DNA of 43,545 bases from Clostridium sp. Lineage in GTDB: Bacteria; Bacillota; Clostridia; Clostridiales; Clostridiaceae. Shown here piece by piece: positions 31,969 through 39,290 of the stretch. Each line of letters starts with the position of its first letter. Position 1 is the first letter of the stretch. The stretch covers positions 1 through 43,545 of the forward strand of contig JALEZF010000112.1 of NCBI GenBank assembly GCA_022773025.1. Reading direction: 5' to 3'. Under the pieces are notes generated by a model. It worked only from the letters and a program-made list of their open reading frames with translations, ran no database searches and was not told where the DNA came from. A program made the position numbers and the translations under genes.

Positions 31969-32454
31969 CTATTTCAACTTTATTCTTATGCTAGATTTTA
32001 CATTTGATGTCTTTGTATATTCCTTAAATACCTCAGGTAGTTCTTTCTTAAGTTTTGTACTATCAACACTTGTTCTAGTTGTTGCTGCTACATATGTTAT
32101 TGTCATAACATCGTTATCCCATTTACTTATTCCATGCTGCTCCATAGCTTCTAATAAATTTGTCTTAAGCTTGTCTGACTCTTCTTTAATAGCCTTTGAC
32201 TGAATTTCTAGTTCTTGTAGTTTTAATAAAGCTGGCATAACTTCTTTAGGTAGACCAGGCACCTCAGATTTAAATTCAATACCTACTAGTGCTTTGTCAT
32301 AGCATTCTTTGCATTTCGCAAGAGTACACTCTGGAACCTGAAAAGTGTCTTTTAATCCGAAATGAGTTGGGCATAATTCTTCAAGTTTTGTAAAATTGTC
32401 AAATTCAAGTCTAGTCATTTCTTTGCTGTATTCTTCAACTGTTTTTAAATTCAT
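31969..32454 (-). CDS. Phage protein with coiled-coil core
   Basis: 161 residues. A Cys-containing N-terminal part (CPTHFGLKDTFQVPECTLAKCKEC) suggests a zinc site. A helical stretch (LLKLQELEIQSKAIKEESDK, LKTNLLEAMEQHGISKW) is followed by DVMTITYVAATTRTSVDSTKLKKELPEVF and a basic end. The last part is a recurring pattern in clostridial phage proteins beside the replication genes. The coiled coil recalls Gam-like or Gp157-like proteins, but the match is weak. Function unknown. Confidence 0.6.
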   Translation of the reverse strand: MNLKTVEEYSKEMTRLEFDNFTKLEELCPTHFGLKDTFQVPECTLAKCKECYDKALVGIEFKSEVPGLPKEVMPALLKLQELEIQSKAIKEESDKLKTNLLEAMEQHGISKWDNDVMTITYVAATTRTSVDSTKLKKELPEVFKEYTKTSNVKSSIRIKLK

Positions 32455-32470
32455 TACTTTACCTCCTTAG

Positions 32471-32746
32471 TTATTTATAAATTTCGCCTAGGGCAAATAT
32501 CTTTTCTCTTTGTCTTTTAGGCAATTTTATGACTTTTTCTAAATCTGCAACTATAAAGCCTGTTCCCCAGTTAGTTATAAACCATGCTTTAGGTGTAACT
32601 TCTTCTATTGGTGGTTCTGGTGCATTACGCCATGTATTTTGCTTATGTTTACAAGCCCATTCTTCTTTCCAATTCTGTATATTCATCTGAATAGTTTCTT
32701 GCTTTGCTCTCTCTATCTCTTCTTGCAAATTTTTAATAATTTTCAT
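32471..32746 (-). CDS. Small phage protein, unknown
   Basis: Start taken at ATG 32744-32746 (MKIIKNLQEEIERAKQ), 14 bp inside the helicase 3' end; a longer frame lies deeper in the helicase. The 91-residue protein is helical with many Trp (WKEEW, KAWFITNWGTGF). No known family. It follows the SNF2 helicase in the same operon. Confidence 0.55.
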   Translation of the reverse strand: MKIIKNLQEEIERAKQETIQMNIQNWKEEWACKHKQNTWRNAPEPPIEEVTPKAWFITNWGTGFIVADLEKVIKLPKRQREKIFALGEIYK

Positions 32747-33992
32747 CACCATCCATTTCTTCAAACAATTTATTAGTAAAATCCCTTCTAGTTCCAAGTA
32801 CCTCGTATATCTTTTCTTCTATACTTCCACTAGCAATTAAGTAATAATAGAAGCAGCTCTTCTTTTGGCCTATTCTATGAATACGCTTTTTACTCTGTTC
32901 AAATAACTCTGAGCTTAAAGGCAAACTGAAATATACTATTTTATTAGCTTTCTGAAGATTAAGTCCCATAGCACCTGCTTGATATTGTATAAGTGTTACT
33001 GAATCCTGATCTTTCTCATAACAAATCAAATCCTTACGCTTACCATTAACCACACTTACAGGTCGTTCCATTCTAATACACATATCTTCAATCTTTTCTA
33101 ATTCATCATTAAAGTTATAGAAGATAATAACTCTATCGTTAGTTGATTCAAGTAAATCTCTTAACATCGTAATCTTATTACTGTTGTATTGACTAGCTAA
33201 CTGTCTTTGATACAACATCTTAGTTAATGAAGTATCTCCAACTAGCTCTTTACCATCAATTTCTATATAGCGATTTTTAACAAATTTCTTATATTCTTTA
33301 GTAAACTCAACTTTAATTACGTTATCTATTTGCTCTGGAAGATCCAATACTTCCTCAGTTTTCATAAATACAGCTCCATACTCACGTAATTTAGCTTTAA
33401 GTCGGTCTATATTTTTATAGCCAATAACTATTGGCACACTAAATCCACCTATCTCCATTTTTTTAGTTATAATGTACGTATCCCAAAAAGCTTTTTTAGA
33501 TATCTTCCAACCTAGTAGCTTACACTGAGAATACAATTCCTCATATTTTCCACCAGTAGGTGTACCACTAAGAAGTATCACATTGTCTGGTTTCATCTTA
33601 AGAATAAATTTAGTTCTCTCAGCTGTAGTATTTTTAATGCAGCTTGATTCGTCTAACATAAGAGTAAAGTTTTCTAACTGTGCTAATTCTGGTCTACGCC
33701 ACACTAAATCATAATTAATAATTACAATACTGTGGTCCGGAATATTTTTTATTGGCTTTGAATAAATAATAGTGTTATAATCTTGATAGTAAGTTTTAAA
33801 GTGCTCACACCAATCATTTAACTTTGATTTTTGACAGATGACTAAGTTAATATTGGCGTTGAGTGCTTTTAATTTTTCTGAACCTATAAATGTTTTTCCT
33901 AAACCCATGTCATAATAATAAGCAACTTTATTATTATTCTTGGTCATTTCTAAGGCTTCATTTTGATGTGGTAGTAGTTTTACTTGTCCCAC
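32733..33992 (-). CDS. SNF2-type helicase
   Basis: 419 residues, GTG start immediately after the upstream TAA. Motif I DMGLGKT (near 29-35), motif Ia LVICQKSKLNDW, motif II LMLDESSCIKN (about 112), motif III LLSGTPTGG (about 139), motif V GAMGLNLQKANK and motif VI QSKKRIHRIGQKK (near 373) are all present. It is a compact SWI2/SNF2 protein as found in phage replication modules, where it probably remodels protein-DNA complexes or forks. Complete and apparently active. Confidence 0.92.
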   Translation of the reverse strand: MGQVKLLPHQNEALEMTKNNNKVAYYYDMGLGKTFIGSEKLKALNANINLVICQKSKLNDWCEHFKTYYQDYNTIIYSKPIKNIPDHSIVIINYDLVWRRPELAQLENFTLMLDESSCIKNTTAERTKFILKMKPDNVILLSGTPTGGKYEELYSQCKLLGWKISKKAFWDTYIITKKMEIGGFSVPIVIGYKNIDRLKAKLREYGAVFMKTEEVLDLPEQIDNVIKVEFTKEYKKFVKNRYIEIDGKELVGDTSLTKMLYQRQLASQYNSNKITMLRDLLESTNDRVIIFYNFNDELEKIEDMCIRMERPVSVVNGKRKDLICYEKDQDSVTLIQYQAGAMGLNLQKANKIVYFSLPLSSELFEQSKKRIHRIGQKKSCFYYYLIASGSIEEKIYEVLGTRRDFTNKLFEEMDGDENY

Positions 33993-34130
33993 TTAATATC
34001 GTCTCCTTTCTTTCCTTTTTCTCATATGAAGATTGGTTATATAGTCTCTATAATCACTCTCCTTTTCCTTAGCTTTCTTCTCCATATCCGCTTTGTACCG
34101 CTTCATGAACTCCTCCTTACTCATTCCCAT
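33993..34130 (-). CDS. 45-residue basic helical peptide
   Basis: ATG at 34128-34130 follows GAGGTG at 5 bp; the stop TAA directly touches the helicase GTG. The peptide is very charged (SKEEFMKRYKADMEKKAKEK, ending MRKRKERRRY). It may be a leader that couples helicase translation, or a small nucleic-acid-binding protein. No family. Confidence 0.55.
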   Translation of the reverse strand: MGMSKEEFMKRYKADMEKKAKEKESDYRDYITNLHMRKRKERRRY

Positions 34131-34142
34131 ATCTACACCTCA

Positions 34143-34328
34143 CTACAGCATATACCACAAATCAAATAAGAAAATTGACGCTGGTACAAGTAAAGCCACT
34201 TGAAAAAGTGTGTGGAGATCATCTTGCCCCTTTAGAGCCTTGCGAATATTCCTGACTATGATATAAAGTACAACTACTAAGCAGTATAAACTTGCTGCTT
34301 TAATCCCCCATGTGTGCATATTTAACAC
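34143..34328 (-). CDS. Small two-helix membrane protein
   Basis: A 61-residue protein with two hydrophobic helices (GIKAASLYCLVVVLYIIV and FQVALLVPASIFLFDLWYML) joined by a charged loop (RNIRKALKGQDDLHT). Its ATG shares one base with the antirepressor stop. Holin-like in topology, but the place in the early operon argues against lysis; exclusion or host takeover is possible. No family recognised. Confidence 0.55.
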   Translation of the reverse strand: MLNMHTWGIKAASLYCLVVVLYIIVRNIRKALKGQDDLHTLFQVALLVPASIFLFDLWYML

Positions 34329-35077
34329 TATCCCTCCTTTTTTAATCTGCTAATAATATAAATCTGCCCCTTGCCGGTAACCCTTGATGTCTTGTAAGTG
34401 AATTTGCCTTTAGAACTCTCCCTGACTCCCTCAGTGACCTCAATTAGACCTTGTTCTATTGCTCTTTGTGTTGCTTCACATGAGTTCTTAAATATTAATC
34501 CCCACTCTCTTAATTTTCCATATAGTCTCTTCTCCCCAATTTTTATACCATTTTTAGAAGCGAGCTTAGCTACTTCTCGAACAAGCATTGAATTATTGGC
34601 GGCAGCAACATGTTCTGCAAATGATACCTTTGGAGCATTAAACATCTTTTCCTTTTCAAGTGCTTTTCTTTGCTCTTTCTCATTTTTAAGTTCGACTGCA
34701 AGTTTTATAAGAAAATCAGGATTAGTAATTGCCTCCTCTAATGTGCTTTCTGTCATGTATGTCCCATGCTTTCTTATGCTTGGCAGTACTTCACTAGTTA
34801 CCCAACGTTTAAACTTCTTTGCTCCTGGAAGTTTGCTTGAAAGAATAAGGCTGTAAAGACCAGACTCATTAATGAGAATTCCCTTTGTCCCGTTGACGGT
34901 GAACGATTCGTTCAGCGTTTTGTCTTCCTCATCGATATGGTCTCTGATAGCCTTCTGAGGATTTGTGTACCCAAGGATTTCAGCTACATCTTTCCCTACT
35001 AGCCATCCTTCACCATCAATTTCTACAGCTCTTATCTCTCCAAATTGCTCATTCTTAAAAATCTGAATTTCTTTCAT
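34328..35077 (-). CDS. Antirepressor, Bro-N plus KilAC
   Basis: 249 residues. Residues 1-110 are a Bro-N domain (FGEIRAVEIDGEGWLVGKDV, EILGYTNPQKAIRDHIDEED, ESGLYSLILSSKLPGAKKFK, RWVTSEVLPSIRKHG). A coiled linker leads to a KilAC/ANT domain (about 140-249: MLVREVAKLASKNGIKIGEK, RLYGKLREWGLI, TYKTSRVTGKGQIYI). Such proteins inactivate the phage repressor at induction. It is the second antirepressor of this prophage, downstream of the Xis-like gene. Confidence 0.92.
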   Translation of the reverse strand: MKEIQIFKNEQFGEIRAVEIDGEGWLVGKDVAEILGYTNPQKAIRDHIDEEDKTLNESFTVNGTKGILINESGLYSLILSSKLPGAKKFKRWVTSEVLPSIRKHGTYMTESTLEEAITNPDFLIKLAVELKNEKEQRKALEKEKMFNAPKVSFAEHVAAANNSMLVREVAKLASKNGIKIGEKRLYGKLREWGLIFKNSCEATQRAIEQGLIEVTEGVRESSKGKFTYKTSRVTGKGQIYIISRLKKEG

Positions 35078-35087
35078 ACTATCCCTC

Positions 35088-35333
35088 CTATATAACCCTT
35101 CTTTGTTCTGTTATCCTGTTAAGCCATTCCATAAACATTCCCCTATTAATAAGAGTCTTAGTTCCAACCTTGAAGAATGGGAAATCGGAATTACGCATTT
35201 TAGTTAATGCTATTATCTTGTCCTTTCCTATTCCACTGAACTTAGCACATTCATCAATAGTCATAGTCACTTTTTCAGGCTTGTTTAATGACTTCAATAT
35301 ATCTTCTAAACAAGCTAAAATTTCTTTATCCAC
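35088..35333 (-). CDS. Excisionase-like helix-turn-helix protein
   Basis: An 81-residue winged-helix protein. TIDECAKFSGIGKDKIIALT and FPFFKVGTKTLINRGMFMEW are the Tn916-Xis-like (excisionase) pattern: a recognition helix followed by the wing. It would assist the integrase in excision by binding beside attachment sites. It lies in the early operon rather than next to int, common in Firmicutes phages. Confidence 0.82.
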   Translation of the reverse strand: MDKEILACLEDILKSLNKPEKVTMTIDECAKFSGIGKDKIIALTKMRNSDFPFFKVGTKTLINRGMFMEWLNRITEQRRVI

Positions 35334-35347
35334 TTAAGCCTCCCCCC

Positions 35348-35560
35348 TTAACCTGTAATATTTAAATCTTTGAATATTTCATCCGTAGTACATTGATAAG
35401 TATCTGCAAGTCTTTTAATCAACTGCGCTGATGGACTAGTCCATCCCTGCTCTAACTTATAGAAAGTACTCTTACTTATCTTTAGCTTATCTAGCAAAGG
35501 CTTAGTTATTTCTTCATAACCTGCATTCACTCTTCTCATCTTAATTGGTGTTATTTTCAC
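35348..35560 (-). CDS. Cro-like HTH regulator (XRE family), GTG start
   Basis: A 70-residue protein with an XRE-type HTH (VNAGYEEITKPLLDKLKISK, STFYKLEQGWTSPSAQLIKR, LADTYQCTTDEIF). GTG start at 35558-35560, with AGGAG 10 bp upstream. Likely a Cro-type switch regulator binding the operators near 36.95 kb or its own upstream region. It is separated from the repressor by the antirepressor block, an uncommon order. Confidence 0.82.
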   Translation of the reverse strand: MKITPIKMRRVNAGYEEITKPLLDKLKISKSTFYKLEQGWTSPSAQLIKRLADTYQCTTDEIFKDLNITG

Positions 35561-35633
35561 TGTTTATCATCTCCTTTTATTGCTATATTGTTACTTTTAA
35601 TGATAAAATTGTCCTTGAAAGGTGGTTAATATT

Positions 35634-35873
35634 ATGAAACGTATTTATGCTTGCTTAACAGGTAATTGGGTTAACTTATGTGATGATCCAAACTGTAAAG
35701 TTGGTTCTAACTCTCAATCTCCTACAATGTGGTGGGAAGAGAATGCAGAAATTTGGAGTCCTCTAAATAAAGAACAAGAACATACAATGTACCAACAAGA
35801 CTATGTTTATATTCACTATTTAGGTAAGGACTATCGCATACACCCAATATTTATTCAAGTAGTAGATTCTTAG
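35634..35873 (+). CDS. Rightward small protein, possible moron
   Basis: ATG at 35634-35636 follows GAAAGGTGG. The 79-residue protein (MKRIYACLTGNWVNLCDDPN, with SPTMWWEENAEIW and a YIHYLGKDYRIHPIFIQ end) is Trp/Tyr-rich and matches no family I know. A promoter-like TTGCTA-18-TAAAAT lies at 35582-35611. It is divergent to the Cro-like gene and convergent to the next, so it can be transcribed in the lysogen. A conversion function is a guess. Confidence 0.65.
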   Translation: MKRIYACLTGNWVNLCDDPNCKVGSNSQSPTMWWEENAEIWSPLNKEQEHTMYQQDYVYIHYLGKDYRIHPIFIQVVDS

Positions 35874-35937
35874 TATCCTCTTTTTAGATACGCATCTACT
35901 ACGGACAAGTCGTCAATTTTTAAGTTGGCGGCTTGTC
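35859..35937 (+). other. Two strong RNA hairpins at a convergent gene end
   Basis: GTAGTAGAT (35859-35867) pairs with ATCTACTAC (35894-35902), with an inner GTATC/GATAC stem. Next, 35904-35916 pairs with 35925-35937 over 13 bp including two G-U pairs that would be A-C mismatches on the other strand, so the second hairpin is formed by the rightward transcript. Probably a 3' end or termination structure for the rightward gene, although no T tract follows. Confidence 0.5.
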
Positions 35938-36061
35938 TGCTAAAATACATATCTATTCCACCTTTTATATAGTTCCATTCTGTACTATCAAGTCCAACTA
36001 ACTCATTTTTAATTCTTTCAATTTTCTTTTCTGTAAGAGTTTTAAAAACTTTTTTCTCCAT
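35870..36061 (-). CDS. Small early protein, unknown
   Basis: A 63-residue helical protein (KTLTEKKIERIKNELVGLDS, EWNYIKGGIDMYFSRQAANL). The stop overlaps the stop of the rightward gene by 4 bp. Good ribosome site (GGAAAGAGAGG). No known family; small helical proteins at this place are common in clostridial phages. Confidence 0.6.
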   Translation of the reverse strand: MEKKVFKTLTEKKIERIKNELVGLDSTEWNYIKGGIDMYFSRQAANLKIDDLSVVDAYLKRGY

Positions 36062-36112
36062 CTAATATTCCTCTCTTTCCATAACTGGTACTATTCCTTT
36101 TTTATTCTAATT

Positions 36113-36136
36113 TTGTTTTGTTAGGTGATTTGTTTG
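36113..36136. repeat. 24-bp direct repeat, copy A (3' of antirepressor)
   Basis: Identical over 24 bp to 36896-36919. It begins with TTGTTTTGTTAGG and ends GTGATTTGTTTG. It lies 3 bp after the antirepressor stop codon in the leftward direction. Confidence 0.9.
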
Positions 36137-36139
36137 GCT

Positions 36140-36862
36140 TTATTCTCTTTCTATTAATGGAAATATCCCTTGTTGCTTTAGCAGGTCATAAATGAACAAT
36201 CTTCCTTTTTGAGTCCAATATGTATGTAACCTACTCCCTTGACTTCCATCACTTTTGCTATAATTTTGAGTTTTAGAGAATGTGTAGCCTTTGTCCTGAT
36301 ATTTAGCATAAAGCAACCATTGTTCGCCTAACTTATATTGAACTCCTAATTCATGTAATTTCTTATTTAACGTCGGTGCCCCCATTCCATAGTCCTTAGC
36401 TATTACTGATATAGCTAATAATGAACTGTTTTGAAGTATCAAATCATAATAAGTTGCTTTTGGTTCTAGCTCTCCTATTCTTTGCTTTTGCTGTGCATTT
36501 TCTAGTTGTAGATTTTCAACCTTCTTGCTTGCAATTTCTAAGGCTCTCTTCATAATCATTTCAGGACTATTCCATGCCTTTTCAACCTGTATGAAATATT
36601 TACGTGCCTGTCTACCTTTTGAGTTGTTTTGAACCATTGAAAGTTCTTTAGCCATATCAATTCTTAAAGCATAGTCTTGTAGTTCTTGTTTTGCTTGGGT
36701 GTGAAAAAATTTACACCCCACAAAATCTTCTCCATCAATGAATCCGTACTTTTCAACTTTCTTATCAAACCATTGCTGAAATCTCTCTGTTACTTCCAGA
36801 AATTCATGAAGCTCTCTAGCACTTACTAATCCGTCATTGTTAATCTTGATTAAATCGTTCAT
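36140..36862 (-). CDS. Antirepressor, AntA plus KilAC
   Basis: 240 residues. The N-terminus is an AntA/AntB domain (NNDGLVSARELHEFLEVTER, FQQWFDKKVEKYGFIDGEDF, DMAKELSMVQNNSKGRQARK, YFIQVEKAWNSPE; about 1-95). A coiled segment (ENLQLENAQQKQRIGELEPK) leads to KilAC (about 140-240: SVIAKDYGMGAPTLNKKLHE, LGVQYKLGEQWLLY, YWTQKGRLFIYDLL). It is the first gene of the leftward early operon and would counter the CI-like repressor. The gene is exactly framed by 24-bp direct repeats. AGGAG lies 5 bp before ATG. Confidence 0.92.
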   Translation of the reverse strand: MNDLIKINNDGLVSARELHEFLEVTERFQQWFDKKVEKYGFIDGEDFVGCKFFHTQAKQELQDYALRIDMAKELSMVQNNSKGRQARKYFIQVEKAWNSPEMIMKRALEIASKKVENLQLENAQQKQRIGELEPKATYYDLILQNSSLLAISVIAKDYGMGAPTLNKKLHELGVQYKLGEQWLLYAKYQDKGYTFSKTQNYSKSDGSQGSRLHTYWTQKGRLFIYDLLKQQGIFPLIERE

Positions 36863-36895
36863 CCTATATCTCCTTTCTATAAATTTGAGATTGAA

Positions 36896-36919
36896 TTGTT
36901 TTGTTAGGTGATTTGTTTG
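36896..36919. repeat. 24-bp direct repeat, copy B (leader of antirepressor)
   Basis: Identical to copy A. It lies in the 5' leader of the leftward transcript, about 45 nt after its start. A 27-bp window around it (36886-36912) also matches the repressor start region (37082-37108) at 22 positions without gaps. Confidence 0.9.
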
Positions 36920-36945
36920 TCTTGGTATGTCTTAATAATATCAGT

Positions 36946-36991
36946 AATACCGATATAAGTAAAATTATATTATACCACTAATATCGGTATT
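36946..36991. promoter_or_regulatory. Operator pair between divergent promoters
   Basis: AATACCGATAT (36946-36956) and its exact inverse ATATCGGTATT (36981-36991) flank the leftward promoter's -10 box; the second lies within its spacer. Related TATCAGTAA elements occur at 36939 and 37055, the latter inside the repressor promoter. These are likely CI/Cro binding sites. Confidence 0.72.
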
Positions 36992-36997
36992 ATTGAA
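36969..36997 (-). promoter_or_regulatory. Leftward early promoter
   Basis: On the minus strand TTCAAT (36992-36997), a 17-bp spacer ending TGG, and TATAAT (36969-36974) form an extended -10 promoter. Its spacer contains one operator arm, so repressor binding should shut off the antirepressor and the early genes. Confidence 0.72.
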
Positions 36998-37046
36998 GTT
37001 TATATCGCTAATTCTTTTATTTTCTTTAAAATTCTTTAAATCGCTA

Positions 37047-37074
37047 TTGATTTTATCAGTAACTATGATATTAT
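37047..37074 (+). promoter_or_regulatory. Repressor promoter
   Basis: TTGATT (37047-37052) and TATTAT (37069-37074) with a 16-bp spacer that contains a TATCAGTAA element. The transcript would start near 37081 with a very short leader that carries GAGGTG 8 bp before the repressor ATG. Confidence 0.6.
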
Positions 37075-37096
37075 TATCATATGAGGTGAATTTGTT

Positions 37097-37531
37097 ATGT
37101 TAGGTGATAAAGTAAAAATACTTAGAAGGTCTTTAAAAATTACACAAAAGGATTTAGCTGCTAGTATCGGAGTTAGTCAATCTACAATTGGTATGATAGA
37201 AGGTAATAATCAAGGTGCTAGTAATGATACATTATTAAAATTAGCTAAAGCCTTAAATACAACCGTGGATTATCTTTTATCCGATGATGATAAAGTAAAG
37301 GACATTATTAATTTTCAAGAATTAAATGAAAAAGATAAAAAGTCAATAACTAAAGATTTAAAAGTTCTTATGGATGAATTTAGAGAAGGTACTGATGGTA
37401 CTGCATATTATAATGGGCAAGAACTTGCAGAAGAAGATTTAGACTTAATTGAAAGCGCTATGAAAATAGCTCTAGAACAAATAAAAATTAAGAACAAGGA
37501 AAAATATACACCAAATAAATATAAAAAATAG
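37097..37531 (+). CDS. CI-like repressor (XRE family)
   Basis: 144 residues. An N-terminal HTH (VKILRRSLKITQKDLAASIG, VSQSTIGMIEGNNQGASNDT, LLKLAKALNTTVDYLL; about 5-62) is followed by an acidic, helical C-terminal part without a LexA-type protease domain. Repressors of this type are inactivated through an ImmA-like protease or an antirepressor; both are encoded here. GAGGTG lies 8 bp before the ATG. The stop is directly followed by the next gene, so the two form one operon. Confidence 0.9.
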   Translation: MLGDKVKILRRSLKITQKDLAASIGVSQSTIGMIEGNNQGASNDTLLKLAKALNTTVDYLLSDDDKVKDIINFQELNEKDKKSITKDLKVLMDEFREGTDGTAYYNGQELAEEDLDLIESAMKIALEQIKIKNKEKYTPNKYKK

Positions 37532-37543
37532 GTGGGGGATAAT

Positions 37544-37972
37544 TTGAATACTTATATTAAAAGGGTGATTAACGAATTAAGGGGTAAGTATAAGACAAAT
37601 GATCCTTTTGAGCTAGCAAATTGCTTAGATGTAATTTTAGTAAGCCAACCTTTGGGCAATATCTATGGAATGTATAAATATATCAGACGAAATAAAGTTA
37701 TTTATTTAAATTCAAATTTAGATGACTACCAAAAGCGTTTTGTTTTAGCTCATGAATTAGGGCATTGTGTACTTCATACAAAATCAACATGCTTTTTTAC
37801 TAGCATAGGTTATATAAATAAGGGGAAAAAAGAACATGAGGCAAATTTATTTGCTGCTGAATTTTTAATATATGATGTAGATCCTGTTATTCTTGAGGGA
37901 TACTCTATTAATCAATTAGCGGCTTATTACGAGGTGCCTAGTGAATTAATAGAGTTAAAAAGACAAATTTAA
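37544..37972 (+). CDS. ImmA/IrrE-type metalloprotease
   Basis: Start taken at TTG 37544 behind AGGTGGGGGAT; an in-frame GTG at 37532 directly after the repressor stop has no ribosome site of its own. The protein of about 142 residues carries the zinc motif HELGH in FVLAHELGHCVLH, and a third ligand probably in EHEANLFAAEFLI. ImmA-type proteases cleave the partner repressor when induced. Cotranscribed with the repressor. Confidence 0.92.
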   Translation: MNTYIKRVINELRGKYKTNDPFELANCLDVILVSQPLGNIYGMYKYIRRNKVIYLNSNLDDYQKRFVLAHELGHCVLHTKSTCFFTSIGYINKGKKEHEANLFAAEFLIYDVDPVILEGYSINQLAAYYEVPSELIELKRQI

Positions 37973-38056
37973 ATTGCTTATATTATAGGTCTTTGACCTT
38001 GATATATATTTTTTAACATTTTAAAGAACATACGTTTGTAAAAGGAGGTTAAGTTT

Positions 38057-39247
38057 GTGGCAGTAAAAACAAATTATACGAAAGGAGATCATAAATATTA
38101 TAGGACAGCATTAGTTATTGGCTACGACTCTAGTGGGAAAAAAATAAAAAAAGAGTTTTACGGAAGAACAAAAAACGATGCTGAGTTGCAAAAGGAGGAA
38201 TATAAAAACGATTTAAAAAATGGAATAAACAAAAATGCTGAAAATGAAACAATGAATGTAGCATTTAAAAACTGGTTAGTTGAAACAATCATGCCAAGCG
38301 GTATAAAGACTAGTACTTTTGAAACTTATGAATCTGTGTATCGATTATATATTAAGGATTCCGAACTTGGTATAAGAAAAGTTAAAGATATTAAAGCTCC
38401 CATGATTCAAGCATTTTTTAATTCTCTTTATAAAAAAGGTAAAAATTATCCTCTTTTAAGTAAAATATATAAGCTTATAAAAAGATTTTTTAATTATGAA
38501 ATTGAAAATGATGCTATATTAAAAAATCCTTGTTTAAGTGTAAAAGTACCTGGTCAAATTTCTTACTTAAAAGAAAAGAACTCTAACGAAATTGATACCT
38601 TTACTCCAGAAGAAAGAGAACAAATATTAGAATATCTTTACAAAACTCATAACAGAATAGCTGGAATAGCTTATTTAGGCTTTTCATTAGGTATGCGTGA
38701 AGGTGAAATTCTAGCTCTGAGTTGGGATGATGTTGACCAAAAAAAGAGAATACTCCATATAAAAAAATCAATTAGATATACGAAAGACTTTGATGAAAAA
38801 GGTAATATAAAAGGCGGTAGCATAAAAATAACAACACCTAAGACCTTAAGTTCTTCTAGAGATATAGAGTATACTAAAAACTTTGATGATATGTGGAAAA
38901 TAGCCAAATCTCAAAATAATAGAGACAAATTAAAAGCTGGTGAAAGTTTTGATAACAAATATAATTTAGTCTTTACAGATTCTATGGGAAATCCATTAAA
39001 TAAAAGATATGTTATTAGACATTGGGAAAACGCTTTAAATGAGCTTGAGATAAGCTATAGACCATTTCATACTACTAGACATACTTTTATAACTCAAATG
39101 GCTATGGATGGCATTCCAGAGCCTATAACCCAGTCTATCGTTGGGCATAAAACCGGTTCTGAAATTACTCGTAAAATTTATACCCACGTCAAAAAAGTAG
39201 ATACTAAAAAGGCACTTCAAAATTATAGGATTACCGTTCCTAAGTAA
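38057..39247 (+). CDS. int: Tyrosine integrase
   Basis: 396 residues, GTG start behind AAAGGAGG. An arm-binding N-terminal domain (about 1-60; KYYRTALVIGYDSSGKKIKK), a SAM-like core-binding domain (about 65-165) and a catalytic domain (175-390) with R214 (LGFSLGMREGEIL), H338-T-T-R341 (PFHTTRHTF), H364 (IVGHKTG) and nucleophile Y375 (RKIYTHV) are all present. Catalyses integration and excision. It lies at the phage end, reading toward the host RNA gene, as usual for integrases beside attL or attR. Confidence 0.95.
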   Translation: MAVKTNYTKGDHKYYRTALVIGYDSSGKKIKKEFYGRTKNDAELQKEEYKNDLKNGINKNAENETMNVAFKNWLVETIMPSGIKTSTFETYESVYRLYIKDSELGIRKVKDIKAPMIQAFFNSLYKKGKNYPLLSKIYKLIKRFFNYEIENDAILKNPCLSVKVPGQISYLKEKNSNEIDTFTPEEREQILEYLYKTHNRIAGIAYLGFSLGMREGEILALSWDDVDQKKRILHIKKSIRYTKDFDEKGNIKGGSIKITTPKTLSSSRDIEYTKNFDDMWKIAKSQNNRDKLKAGESFDNKYNLVFTDSMGNPLNKRYVIRHWENALNELEISYRPFHTTRHTFITQMAMDGIPEPITQSIVGHKTGSEITRKIYTHVKKVDTKKALQNYRITVPK

Positions 39248-39250
39248 AAT

Positions 39251-39272
39251 TAGGTCGGGAATAGGTCGGGAA
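39251..39272. repeat. Tandem 11-bp repeat at the phage end
   Basis: TAGGTCGGGAA occurs twice in perfect tandem (39251-39261, 39262-39272), 3 bp after the integrase stop and about 20 bp before the RNA terminator. The position and tandem order suggest arm-type integrase binding sites. The 39248-39290 gap contains nothing else; the attachment core most likely lies between here and the terminator. Confidence 0.6.
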
Positions 39273-39290
39273 TTCCACTAAAAAGGCAAT

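Noticed and set aside
34143-34328. Holin
   Set aside because: Two-helix topology fits, but it lies in the early operon beside antirepressors with no endolysin nearby.
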